This document shows, piece after piece, positions 13,101-25,100 of a stretch of DNA of 64,000 nucleotides. Positions within the stretch are counted from its first letter, which is position 1, and every line of letters begins with the position of its first letter. Made by a program: the position numbers and the translations under genes. The notes beneath the pieces are model-generated. The model saw nothing but the letters and a program-made list of their open reading frames with translations. It did no database searches and was not told where the DNA came from. The stretch is from assembly GCA_027886175.1 (NCBI GenBank), contig JAJNNQ010000024.1, forward strand, positions 3,952,001-4,016,000, written 5' to 3'. This stretch comes from Phylloscopus collybita (Eukaryota > Chordata > Aves > Passeriformes > Phylloscopidae).

Positions 13101-16100
13101 CAAACAAGAGACAAGATAATTAAGTTTTAAAACTCCTGCAGAAGCAAAGCAACCCTCCTGGATTCAGGTGGAATGATTTTATTCGAGCACCAAGGCATTG
13201 CATCTCTCAAACTTCTGTTGAGCCATGGAAGTGGGATCACTTTAACAGAGGTTTGAAACAGACCTATGTGCTTGATCTGTTTTGGGTGTAATAGATACTA
13301 TTTGAATTTAAACTAAACATTGCAAATAATGTTTATTATCCAGACAAGAACTGCATAAGTAATATTTCTACAAAGAAAACGCCATCACAAACAATTAAAG
13401 GCCTCTGAGGCTTTAAGCAGCTATAAATTGCTGGAAATACAGAATAAATAAGAATAAAGAAAGAATGGGATTTCCACAACATTCCATAATGAATGGTCCA
13501 GAACATTCATTACTCAAGTCTGGTGTCCTGTCTCTGTCCTCTACCATACAACTCACAAAATGAAAGTCCTTCAACACACCTGCTAAGCTGCATAAAAAAA
13601 AAAAATATTCGCCTCAGCTGCTGAAAATAAGAAACCAGCCTTGACAAATGAGATTTGATTACTTCTGTTTCAGCCTGAAAAATAATAAAATGTCATCACA
13701 AGATTATCCACACACACTGTCAATTCAGAAATTATATTTGGACCAATTTTCACTACTGATGTACGTTTTATTATCTCCACATGTTATGGTAGTTTTAGAT
13801 CAGAATTAAGTTTGTCCCTTAAACCTTTAATTTTCTCCTTCATGAGCTCACAATAATAATCTGGCCATGCTTTAAATTATTCAGCTATAATTTGCAAGAA
13901 AGTCGTGTTGTCTGTGCATCCACTGGTATCAGTGAGAGATTAAAATAAAGTGCATTGTGCTGCAGCTGAAATGTGCTGCAGTGTGCTTCGACAGAGTTGC
14001 TTGAAAGAGCAAAAAATAGTATTAAAAATGAATATAACTGCTTGTTATTGATTGACAGGATCAGCACTGTAGAAAAAAACCATACAGATTTGGATCACGC
14101 TCCAAAAAGTAACACAGGGAAGGAACCAACACTTTCCAAACGAGGACAAACTGAGAGCAAAAGTAAACTGGCTTATTCTTTCCAGAAATCACGATTTTTT
14201 TACAAACACTGAGAAGTAATGCCAAACAAAACCCACAGCAGAATTCTTTGACCATTTTCCTTTCAATGCCCAAGGTACTGCTGCAGCTTGGATTATGATC
14301 TCAACTATTCCTGCCGGAGCAGGTGTCCTTCACATTCTGGGCTCACAGTCCTCGATCAGTCATCGGAGGGGAGAGCTGCTGAAAATGCAGGGAGACCACT
14401 GGAAGTCTGGGCATTGGATACATTTTTTATTTCTTTGCATTTTCAGTAGTCAAAAAAGTAGACCCCTCATCCATCACTTTGAGAAAAGTCCACAGGGCAT
14501 CCATTTATTCTCTTCCCAACATGACCCGATGAGTTTGAATCCTTATTTATGTTCTGTCAATGCTCAGATGTTCCATTTTCTTGGCCATTATCTGAGCATT
14601 ACTATTTGTTATTAGTCCACAATGGAGATCCTATTGTAATGAACTGTGATGCTCTGACATATTTCATGTTTGTTGTTATACAGATTTATTGCAATTACTC
14701 TTGAAAGGGATGGAGTAATTTACTGAAATCTCACTGTGGGAAAAGGAACTCCTGCAGGAGATTCTCACTGAATTTTCTATGAAGTTGTGCTAAGATCTTC
14801 TGTTCCAAGAGCCTGAATGATTGCCAGCCAGCCTAAGACTCATGCTTTACTGAATAAAAAAGTTTTAATTAAAAATGAGCAATAAGTTCATGATAGATTT
14901 GTTTCATATCAATAGTAGGAGCACACAGTTCTAGTATTTTTTTATGGATAAGCCATGTGTTACAATGAAATTCCAAGCAAGATAATGAGGAAAAGGCTTT
15001 AAAATAAAACCTTTCTTATGAAGTCAGGCTGTCTGTGGAGATGCTTGGTTTTGAGGTTCAGCTGCTTATTGGATATCTCTGGGATTTTTTTCACTTCAGC
15101 CTTTTACAACCTACACCCATGAACTGAGCCCTGTCCCTTCCTGAGGTCAGGAAAGTGTGTGTGACATGAATATGTTGACACAGATTTTCAATAGACTTTT
15201 TCCAGGCTGAGCTTTTGGAGAAATATTGCAAGATCTCATGTAATTAAGAAACGTGCTTGAAAATTGAAAAAATATTTTCAATCAAAGTGATCAGACAGAA
15301 ATCTTGCAGTGATGTAGGCAGTTTTCTTCATTCATTACTGTAACATTATTGATTTTGTTGATGTTGCACTTGGGATGAATTTGGCTGCTTCTTCCTAAAA
15401 AAAAAAACCATTTGAAATCTTATTGATAGTAACCAAGTGAGCATCTCATTATATTATCCCCTAGATTCTTAACAATAGGAGGGAATAACCACCAGGGAAG
15501 GAGGAAAAGGCTAATCCATAAATTTCTCATTAGCTGAAAGAGAGAGAAACATTTGCTTGAATAATGGAATATGTTTAGCATCACAGACTGCAGTTAATCA
15601 TCTTTACTTGCCCTTACTTTTCCAATATTCACAGAATGAGACTGCATGGATTTTAGCACAAAATCATCAGCTATCAATATGTAAACTGACTGCTCAAAAG
15701 TACATCTAAGGACGCACATTTTTAAAGCAATGAGAGAATACCTGTGTTCAGAGTGATAACAAAAACAATTAAATTTGCATATTGCACCATTATTCTACTT
15801 CAGCATCAATAATAAGCAAAACTTAGAAATCAAGCTAAAGTGAATAATTCACAGCAAATAAATTACCCAATCAATTTTCTCTAGTTTTCTGCTTAGGAAG
15901 GTTAGGATTTTTTTTAATCCACTCATTAATTTGAATTTGTTTTTCACACAGACTATTAGATTCACCAAAATCCAAGTTCTGTCCTTAATTTCTATAGTTT
16001 TATAAACTTAAGTTTTATATCACTATTTAGAATAATTTAAAAACCCCCAAACTTTTGACAAGACAAATCCAACTGATCACTGGAAATAATTTGTGACATG

Positions 16101-16828
16101 GGAACAAGAGAGGCAAGGGTGATTATAGCATTGAAAATGTTTAGGAAAATGTTTGTTAAAATCTGCTCTTGTCCTTTTTGCTGTGTATAAGGAGAACAGG
16201 TTTGTTCTCCTGCTCTTCAGGGAGGAGCTTATTTCAATACTGAATTTCTTTTTCCAGGCTTGAACCTGACTCAAAACTTTCCTTGCAGCCACTGCTTTCC
16301 AAGTTTTCTGGGTTTGCCAACTTGTTTTCCTTGCCCCATTAGTGGTGATGATTTACATTAATTTCATAATACAGCACAGAGAATTGGCACAAAGTCTGTT
16401 TCTCAACAGGTATTTGTGCTTATCAGCACTCATACCTCAGCAAAACCTCCCTTTCAAAGTCCACATCTCCTATATGCCAAGATCACCCGAACTCCTAATC
16501 CCATCTGCAAACTTTATTACGCTGTCTCACCCACATGAAGACATAAGCAAATTTTAGTCACCAAATTTTCACCCAAAAGTAACAAAAAGATATTGGATAC
16601 TCACAGGTCCAAGAGAAACCTTCCACTGTATTCCACACATTCTTTAATTTTCACATGGGCATCAATGAGAAGTCACTTGCACTCAATTTTCCTTTTTTCT
16701 TCAGCCCTATTTTACATCATACTAAACTGATATCCTGTCATAAAATAATATCTTTCACAAGAAGTGGAGCTCTAATGTCACGATGGAAAGGTTCATGTAA
16801 TTTCTGTGATTACAGTTCATTTCCTTGT
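10136..16828. other. Non-coding DNA, no gene recognised
   Basis: I find no recognisable gene or retroposon in this block. Open frames reach about 112 codons (11862-12200, minus) and have no recognisable domain. Small palindromes occur at 13487-13512 (arms AATGAATG/CATTCATT, loop of eight) and 15263-15282 (arms ATTGAAAA/TTTTCAAT, loop of four). The stretch 12960-13150 looks like ordinary unique DNA with several ATTA-type cores. Confidence 0.65.
13487..13512. repeat. Short inverted repeat
   Basis: AATGAATG (13488-13495) pairs with CATTCATT (13504-13511) across an eight-base loop, and one further T-A pair outside gives nine pairs. It is isolated and of no known role. Confidence 0.55.
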
Positions 16829-17046
16829 TGGGTTTTTTTTTTGTCTGTGTGTGTGCTTTTTGTTTGTTTGTTTGTTTGTTTGGGGGATTTTTTTGTTGTT
16901 TTGCTTTTGGGGGGTTTTGTTTGCTTTTGTTTTTTGGGGGGTTGTTTTGGTTTGGTTTTCGGTGTTTTTTGGGGGTTTTTTTGGGTTTGTTTTTGTTTTG
17001 TTTTTGGGGTTTTTTTATTTTGTTGTTGTTGTTTGTTTGTTTGGGG
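16829..17046 (+). repeat. 220-bp T/G strand-asymmetric low-complexity tract
   Basis: The plus strand over about 220 bases consists almost only of T and G, with TTTG repeats near 16860-16881. G-runs lie at 16882-16886, 16909-16914, 16936-16941, 16971-16975, 16983-16985, 17006-17009 and 17043-17046. Because T/G codons rarely make stops, three overlapping frames stay open here (up to 139 codons) and would encode Phe/Leu/Gly/Val/Cys-rich nonsense. These frames are compositional artefacts. The tract is a candidate for G-quadruplex or triplex-like structure and for sequencing or assembly difficulty. Confidence 0.85.
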
Positions 17047-19633
17047 CAGCTCCCCAGCTAAAATATCACAGTGAAGCTTAAATTTTCAGCATACAGAGAT
17101 GTGACTGTTGAAATACCAGTTGCAAACTTAGAATTTCTTTGGCATTTTCCTTTGGCAAACGGCCTCGTATTTCCTTCTAAATACTTTGATTTCCACTGGA
17201 GAAGAGAATCACTTCTCTAAGGCATAACTCCTACTGCAAGAGAGGTCAGTTGGCAAAAACATTCCTTATGAGAGCTCTAAGCAAACAGAATATGGCAGTC
17301 AATGGCATTTAACCCCTTCATCAAACAGTGCCTCAGATGCCAAGGTAATTCAAATTGTTTCATCCTTCCCTCTAAATGTTATTTATTACTTCATGAAAAT
17401 ACTAGATTTAAATGCCTTAAAATTCCAACTCCATGGCTGACAGCAGGAGGATGGTAAGCAGCAAGTAATACAGATGTAGTGATAATGAAGATACTCAAAG
17501 TACTCAACCACAGACAGGTGTGACACATCTCTCTGACAGATTTGCACAATTTCTGAGCCCAAACACCACGTAGGTGCTCACAACAGCACAGGGCTAAGAC
17601 CTAACAGAGCTGGCAACATGATCCATGTCCCAACTGACACAAGGGAGATACTTGCCAAAACTAAGATGCAGGATGAAAACACACCCAAAAAACCCCAAGC
17701 AATAGTGGTTCTCTGGGTCTTCAAAAGCAGGTTTCAGATGCCATCACTTTTATGTATTTGTTTAATTTAAATGTAATAAACTGACAATGTATTGACAAGT
17801 GGTGGCCCTTAAAATACATTATATGGACAGTGTAATGCATTGTTTAAGCTTTTTCATACTAAAATGGTGTTATTGGCATGATCTAAGTAGCTGCAGGTCT
17901 TGCTTGAAACCTGCTGTACCAGCCTTTCATGGAAATGTGACTAAACATCACAGCTTCTTGTTTCAATGAAAAACCAAGACCTTCAGGTCCTTTGAATGTG
18001 TGTATGGCACAGAGAATACTTGTACATCTAGAGCATGAATGTTTTCAGTTAATTTAGAAAGTATTATGGAGACTCATAACTGGGTGGGTACTCTAGAAAC
18101 CATGCAGTTAGTTTGACTTCCTATTCATAGATAGCTGGTGAAAACAATTAATTTTCTTTGAAATGCAGACCACAGTTACTTCTACCTATGTTTTAAAATC
18201 TAACCAGAAATCCTCATCATCCATTCTGTGCCTTCAGAGCTGCATTTCAAACCAGGCATCTAACTAACTTTAAAAAGTTTTTAAAGTAGCCCTTCAATAT
18301 ATTTCCTAGCAGAGTTAAGCTGTTTACTAAAGACAACCTGTTCTCAAGAACAGAGACCTGGGATGTGCCTCCTGCCTCAGCAGTCTCCCTGCTCTGCTAT
18401 TTTAGTGGCTTTACCCTCTTTATATCATCCCACTTATCAAGCTATCAAAAGCTATTTGAGAAGTGTCAGCTTTCTTACCTCCTCCAATATCCCCACATCC
18501 ACACAGTTCCATTGGAAAAAACCTTGCAAAACTGATCCTTTCAGTTCTTGCCAGAGCTGAACAGATCAGGCCCTTTCTATCCTTTTGGGTAAGAGAATCT
18601 CACTGTTCCACTGATCTTCCTTGAATTCAGGTCAGTTTGAAACCTGTTTTGGAACATAGCTGGTCAGAGCTGGACACAATCCCTCTGTGTATCAAGATGA
18701 CCCAGAAAATGCTGATATACCTAAAAACCTTGGTTTATCCTGCTGCACAAGGAAGAACTCCCATTTCAGTTGGCCAGCTTAGCTGAGGAGCTTCCAGAAC
18801 AGCTGAGAAATCCATGTGCATGTGCTGAATCACTGGCCTACATTTCTGCTGTGCAGGAGGTCAGCAGACAGCAGTCACAAGCTTCATAGATGCATTGAGA
18901 ACTTTGTGTGGGATGCATTTGTCCGTCACACCGAATTGGCTTCGCTGTATCTGTGTTCAGGACTGGTTCTCCAAGCTGCTGTAGCAGTGTTGGAGATGTA
19001 AATGGGGTGGCAGGCACAAGTAGAACAGCATTTATCTAGTATTTCAGAGTAATTGCTTTCAAAACCGTCAGAGTTGGTTAGTTTACATTTCAGTGATTTT
19101 TAACGATTTTTCCCTGCTTTGAATCCTAAAGTTGGTAAAGCTCCATATTTATTTTCCATGAAAAAAAAATTGAAACAGGCTGTCCTATAGTCTGTAATTT
19201 TCTTACAGTCTGGCTTTCCACTGTAGTCTGAGCTACAGAGCAATATCCCTGAAAAGAAAGCAAGTCTTTAGAGATCACAAATAACCAATTTCACAGTACA
19301 AGCAGTTGTAAATAGAGCTAAATTCCCTTTAGTAATAAACTATTCATCTTTGTGCTTCATTGAGTTCAAAGAAAAGCATTTTTCAGAGTTTAAGCAATTA
19401 AGTTTACATTTTATTTTCTCCTCTTGAAAGGAAGTTATCACAAAGGCATGGGATTGAGAAGCCACTGTGGTATTGCAGGTATTCTCTGCGTATGAAATTT
19501 CAATTTAGCAAAGCATGCAAAACTCTACAGGCAGTTAAGGTTCAGTACACTAAACCCACTTTGTTTTCACACTGTGTTTGTTTTGAATCATCACTGACCC
19601 AGCTGATTAGCTGCTGAATTAGGATGTCTGAAT
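17047..19633. other. Non-coding DNA, no gene recognised
   Basis: Unique AT-rich sequence with only short frames. A perfect 21-base palindrome-like segment lies at 18267-18287 (ten-base arms ACTTTAAAAA/TTTTTAAAGT around one G). A phrase near 18664-18690 faintly resembles a CR1 internal stretch, but too little matches to call it. Confidence 0.65.
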
Positions 19634-19800
19634 ATTAGAACCATGGAATTGCTTAGGTTGTGAGGAGACCCCTAAGATCATCAAGCCCAACCATTAACCC
19701 AGCTCTGCCAAGTCCCTCAGGGCCATGCCTACAAGGTTTTTAAATACCTCCAGGGATGGTGACTCCACCACTTCCACTTTGCTTTCAGCACTGCTGTGTG
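19634..19800 (-). mobile_element. CR1 LINE 3' end fragment (5'-truncated)
   Basis: Read on the minus strand, this segment follows the 3' end of avian CR1 elements. It has a 'gtggtggagtcaccatccc' stretch, then 'ctggaggtattta', then 'gggttaatggttggg', then 'ttgatgatctta', and finally the degenerate tail box (CAACCTAAGCAATTCCATGG). CR1 is a chicken-repeat-type non-LTR retrotransposon, and most copies are short because reverse transcription starts at the 3' end and aborts. This copy keeps only about 165 bp, has no coding capacity and carries many substitutions, so it is old. The 5' limit is uncertain and could reach about 19855. It lies just left of an LTR in the same orientation, and I treat that as chance neighbourhood. 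Confidence 0.88.
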
Positions 19801-19883
19801 AGTCAAGATTCATGTTCAGCCTGCACAGTCTGATTCCCAGGCTGCACAGATCCCACTCCTTGTGGGTTTCTTATCTTTTCTTC

Positions 19884-20678
19884 TGTTAGAGTCAGGATTA
19901 ATGCTCGGGAGATGCAGTTTTGTGTTCGGACTCAGATGTTTATTAATTCTTAACCATAGTACAGTCTCATGAGTTGTGAGCTCTAACTAGGTAGAAAATG
20001 GCTGTGTCTCTAACTCTTTCCAAGATCTTTTTAAGTATAATTTATCCAGTTATGAGATGACACTTATATTATTTTTACTTTTAGCCCAATAACCAACCAC
20101 CCATGGTCCACAATGAGGATTTTCTCACCCAATTACAAAACACCACCCAAACCCATGAAGAAAAAGGTAAAAAAGAAGGACTCAACCTATACCCTAAATC
20201 CTCCATCTTGCTCTCTATATATTACTATATACTAAAACCTTAAATCCTAAGATTTGCACCCTCTGATATTACACACTTCTATTCAAACTACACACCCATA
20301 ATCCCAGTGCCATCACTCAGTTTTGGAAGCCTGTTCCATGGCCTCAGGTCAAATGTGGTGTTTGCTTGAGGGTCAGTGCCTGTTAGCACAGAGAGCCTGA
20401 AATTCTCAGCTTTCAGGGTTCCAACAACTCCTCCTGGTTCCTGTGGCCATGAGCCAAGCACAGGAGACAGAGGGGCCTGAGGGCTGTTGTGGGTGCTCAG
20501 CTGCTGCTGTGTCAGTGGGCATAGAAAAGTATCTCCCTCTGAAGAAACACAAGATGAAAAACCAAGATCCCAGCCACTTATGGATGCTGGTAAAGTCCCC
20601 GTGGCTCTCCTGTTAAGTGCAAAATTGTTCATCTCAGTGTCTTGGCCAGGTTCGACCTCAGGTAATTACAGTTTGTCA
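19884..20678 (-). mobile_element. Solo LTR of an endogenous retrovirus (minus strand)
   Basis: On the minus strand this looks like a long terminal repeat of an old endogenous retrovirus. A polyadenylation signal AATAAA lies at 19939-19944. It is followed by a U5-like stretch (CATCTGAGTCCGAACACAAA) and an end in ...CTCTAACA, the complement of TGTTAGAG at 19884. The other end is less certain: a TG-type terminus can be placed at 20678 (TGACAAAC on the minus strand), or at 20670 or 20660. I cannot find a clean target-site duplication. No gag, pol or env-like frame adjoins it, so it is best read as a solo LTR left by recombination. The 114-codon frame inside it (20288-20632) has no retroviral motif and is probably accidental. 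Family assignment needs a repeat library. Confidence 0.7.
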
Positions 20679-22090
20679 ACCTGAGCTTCCCATGCAGATC
20701 AGAGTGGGTTTTTGTGTAGCTAAGCAGTCCCTTTGTTTCACAGCTTTTCAGCAGAGCATGAAATGATCTCTGCACAAGATCTGAATACCTTTAAAGTTTG
20801 CCTTCAGTTGCACAGAGGTAAAACCATCATTATTAACACCACATAGTCGCACGCTAGATTTCGTGACTTCACTTTTTCACTGGTTCCAGGGTGTTAGAGC
20901 TGTGTTGATAGTCCATCCCACAGAAAATGTCTTTGCTTGTACTGAAAAACAAGTTTAAATCATGTCTTGCAGAAGCCAGGTAAAATTCCTTCAGAGATCT
21001 TTAGTCATGTCATGGTAATTCTTTTCTTTTGCACTGTAATAGATGAAATGCAGCTGAGCCAGTTGCTTTGCACAGACTCTTTTGTCTAATTTTGCCCTTT
21101 TTTCCAGGTATCTCAAACATGTGGGGCACACCACGACTGTTTATTTGCACAGTGATTCAACAATAAACTGAACCAGTAGATTGGAGAAATTACTGGAGCA
21201 AATCTCCTCATGAAAAGGTGAATGAAGGTGCTGGGTATAGGTGCAGCCCATTGAAAATCCCTAATTTTAAAACAAGCCAGAAATTTGGAAACAAATAAGA
21301 AAAGAACTGGTGAAGCTTGTGACCTTGGTGCAGATGTGGAAGCCTAGCAGCAATTGAAAGAAATGTTTCTGTCAGGGAGAAGCCTGTGGAAGAGCAATGC
21401 ACCCAATGAGCTTTTTCCATGAGGAAAACATGAAATCTAAGTATTCTGATGCTAGAATCCAGACAAGGAATGTTGGAGCAGCTGCACTCTTGAAAACAGA
21501 AGAAGTATTTACCTCAGGAATATTATCTTTTGATGCAGAACTCAAACAGATATAATTCAGTCATCTATTCCATCTTCTCCTTTCCACCCATGAGACAGAT
21601 GACACATGAATGAAAGCTCTGCCAATTCAGTGTTGGATTTCAGTAAATCTACTCTTTACCCAAGCCAAACCAGTTGCTCAAGCCTACAAAGCACTGAAGG
21701 AAATATACATTGCTTACATAGTAGTTTTTTTTGGATTCAAAAGATGATAAAATTTAACAAGCCAAGTGTCTCATGCAAGCATAGCAGGTATCTTTAGGAT
21801 AAAAATCCTGACATCATGGTTAAGGTAATTTACTGCAGTAAAAGGATCTCACACCAGTTGTGAATGTCATCTGCAGCACTTCTTTATGAGGTGCCAGCAA
21901 TACACAGCCCATCTTTTCACCAGTGCTGTACTAAGCACATTTAAGACTGGTATAAATCCCAGATTAAGAAACTCCAAGTAGTCATTGATCATTTATCCAG
22001 GGAGGGGATAAGTGCTAGTGCTAAATAGAAATTATTTCCTCTCTCCTTTTCTCTTCCTCACTCCTCAGCGCTGCCTATCTCAAACCAGAT

Positions 22091-22139
22091 ACTGCTTTAG
22101 ATTTTATATTTCAAATTATTTGAAATAATCTATAGCAGT
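22091..22139. repeat. 49-nt hairpin-forming inverted repeat
   Basis: The outer arms 22091-22102 and 22128-22139 pair over twelve positions with one mismatch (ACTGCTTTAGAT against the complement of ATCTATAGCAGT). After a four-base bulge on the left side (22103-22106), the inner arms TATTTCAAA (22107-22115) and TTTGAAATA (22119-22127) pair perfectly around a three-base loop. This gives 20 pairs in 49 bases, the most stable local fold I noticed. It is shorter than a typical pre-miRNA and AT-rich, and I do not recognise a known miRNA in it. It may be a quasi-palindrome made by a replication template switch. Confidence 0.7.
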
Positions 22140-25100
22140 CCAAAGGATCAGAAATAGTAAATACCTTCAGCTCACTATGTCTTTTCCCATCTGAGCAATT
22201 CAAAATGTTTAAGTTAAATATCATCATTTCCATTTTTACAGAGGAAGGAGACAATTCAGCTTGTCCAGAGCCACGGGGGTGTTTGGGTCATTGTGATGAC
22301 CTAACAGCTGGATTTCTAGAAATTGAAAATCACACAGTTTAAAATGGCAGAATGACACAAAACTCATTCTGAGGCAGCTCTGAAGGGGAATTTCTCTGAT
22401 CTTTACCTCTGTTTTCTCTCCATACTCACTGTGGTACGGCAAAGAGACTGGGAACAATTTTTTTGGTTACAATTGAATTTTCAAGTAATAAGTAGTACAA
22501 TTACATCACACATCTGCCAGTAAACACTTCATACTACAATTTCAAGACCCGTATAGTTCTACACTGAACTTTAAGGCCCCTTACAGCTGTAACATGCAGA
22601 ACAAAATCTGAATGTGGCATCACACCAAGCATTGAAACCCATGCACATCCCTATTAGAGAAACACTCTCTGCACCTTAATATATGCTCCATATTGATATA
22701 GCCTCTTACTACCTTCCAAAGATTTTTTTTTCCTAATTTTCAAAAGCTAATTTGTGCCTTTGGATACATTTGGTAAAATCCCATGGGACTTGGCATGTGC
22801 ATGTCTGAGCACAGGCTTAGTGACCAATCCTTCCTCTTCCCAACACATTGCATTGTTACCTGTAACTTCTGTATTTTTCTTTTTTTTTTTTTTTATCACG
22901 CCTGAATCTTCAGGGGACACTACAAAAAGAAGTGCAGCACATTCCATTTGTTGACAGTTTCATTTCTAAAAGAAGATTCAATAATGCTGTATCTGGGCAA
23001 GTGTAAATGGGGTCTGGCTGCCAGTGCTATCCCTCAGACACATTTCTTTTCTACCCTCGTTGAGCCTAAAAATAGAAGTTGAAAAAGGCAGAAAAATAAA
23101 AGTGAGCAGGAGAATGCAAGCTACCCCTACCAAGTTCACAAAAATACAGTAATCTAACATAATGCTGAACACAGGATAAAAATATCAAAAGACAAAAACA
23201 TTACACAACGTGACAATTTCCTCTTACACACAAATATTATAAACTTCAGTGTCCAGCTCTTCTCCTCCCACTGAGTCCCATCTGACTCAACACACCTCCT
23301 CAAGAACTATTAAAAAAATAATAAATATCTGTTATAGTATTAGCTACAAGCTTATGGATTAGCACTGATCACAAACAGAGACACACTTTTAAGTCACTGA
23401 GTTAAATCATAGTGGACCTATGTCCAAACCTTAAAATTTGGTTTTCACTTAGGATCATTCAGTTGAGAACTAATTGTCTAATGTTTCTTTCACAACACCC
23501 AGATTCAATTTGTGTTTTTAACATTGCAATTTTTAAATAAGTGAAATTTTTTATAGTTTAAGTGTCATGAATTTTAGCACTTCTGAAAAAACTCAGCAAT
23601 AAAGTTGTTGTCCTTGCTACTAAAACTGTGCTTTATAACCCCAGAGTCCAGCTTCTGGGAAATGAAAAAAGACTTGGTTATTTGCTTTCCATAAGAAGAA
23701 AACAGTTTTCAACCAGTCAGTTGCTTTGCAATAAACTAATTTTTGGATTTATTGGGCAATGCTTGCCAGGTGGCATGCATAATACTTTTTAACTATTGTT
23801 TATACTGGATATCATTAATGTAAAGGGACTTCCTGCAAGGGGTTCAAGGCAGATACCAACAGGAGTCAAAGGTTTTCTACTTTACAGACTCTTACTCTGG
23901 ATTTTAATAAAGATTCAATGAAATTCCTGACCATCCTTAAGAACCCAATAGTGTTCTCCAAAGCTGTCTTGCCTTGAAAAAAATCTCTTCCTTTAATACT
24001 TTGAATAGAGGATGCCTAAAAACCTGACAGTGCTGCAAATAATTTTAAAGCAGCTTAACCCATCTAACCAAGCACACCTGTATGAAAGAAAATCCCTGTG
24101 TAATGTCAACAAGAAATATAACAAATTAAAAAAAAAATAAATTGGTGTGCAAAGGAATTTTACCCACAATATTTGCCTTAGGTTCAATGGACTTCAACTA
24201 ATCTAAACTTTTATATCCTAATATCCTGTTTACAACCCAAAATCAGAGAGACTGGACATTCTTAAAACAAAGCAGGCTGTTTCTGAGGGTGAATTTACCC
24301 AGCTCCTTTATCTGGATGTTTAATACACTTGCCTTGTATTGTCTTTCCTCCCCCCCACACACACCCCTTCTTTAAAAAATGAAGATACAATCCTTTTCAC
24401 AGTTATTTATCTGCAGTAAACCTTCCATGACCAGATCACAACCACCACCTCCAGCCTAAGCTTTTAACTGAAATAGATTACCATAGGTTTTTCTACGTTC
24501 TTTTTTTTTTTCAGACACATATCAAATCCTCCAAATCCAAGCTTTCTATTTTCAGACCATTTAAAACTATTAGAGCTTTGAACCACCATACTGTCATTAG
24601 TGGCCTAGCTGCCAGTCACATATTGTTGTGCTACTCTATTTTGAATGGCCTAAGACTTCTTGTTAGCTTTCTGAAAGCACTTTTTTTTTTGTTGTTTGAA
24701 ATAAGTTTTTCAGACCATTGTGTGCAGGTTGCAGTGTAAAAATAAATACAGGGAAATGCTGGAAATAAATTGCTGTAGAAATACTGACATTGAGCATGGC
24801 CTTTAGAAAAGAAGAAAAGAAATCTGGATATGGTAGTTACTGTCTGCATTATCCTTCCTCTAGGAGAGGAATTCAAAAGCAGACACACAGTTGCACCATT
24901 TATAGCAAAACCTACTAGTCCATGAAATCACAAGCTGTAAGAAAAGAATGGGTTTTTTTATTGTATCAAAATAGCAAAGAATAGAGCTTGGCTGTTGCTG
25001 CTCCCAGAGAGCCTTGAAGCCTTGAATCATGAATCTGTTTAATAAGCAGGTCTAATTTTGCAGCAAGTACAAACAAGACTCTTTGAACGGGTTTGGAACT

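Noticed and set aside
16655..17081. Three overlapping open frames of 139, 91 and 78 codons
   Set aside because: They lie mostly over a T/G-only tract that cannot make most stop codons. The products are Phe/Gly/Leu/Val/Cys runs with no protein character.
18540..18760. Another CR1 fragment
   Set aside because: Only one short phrase (around 18664-18690) resembles CR1, and the surrounding sequence does not follow.
20288..20632. 114-codon minus-strand frame as a gene
   Set aside because: It lies inside the LTR, has no retroviral or cellular motif, and is short enough to be accidental.
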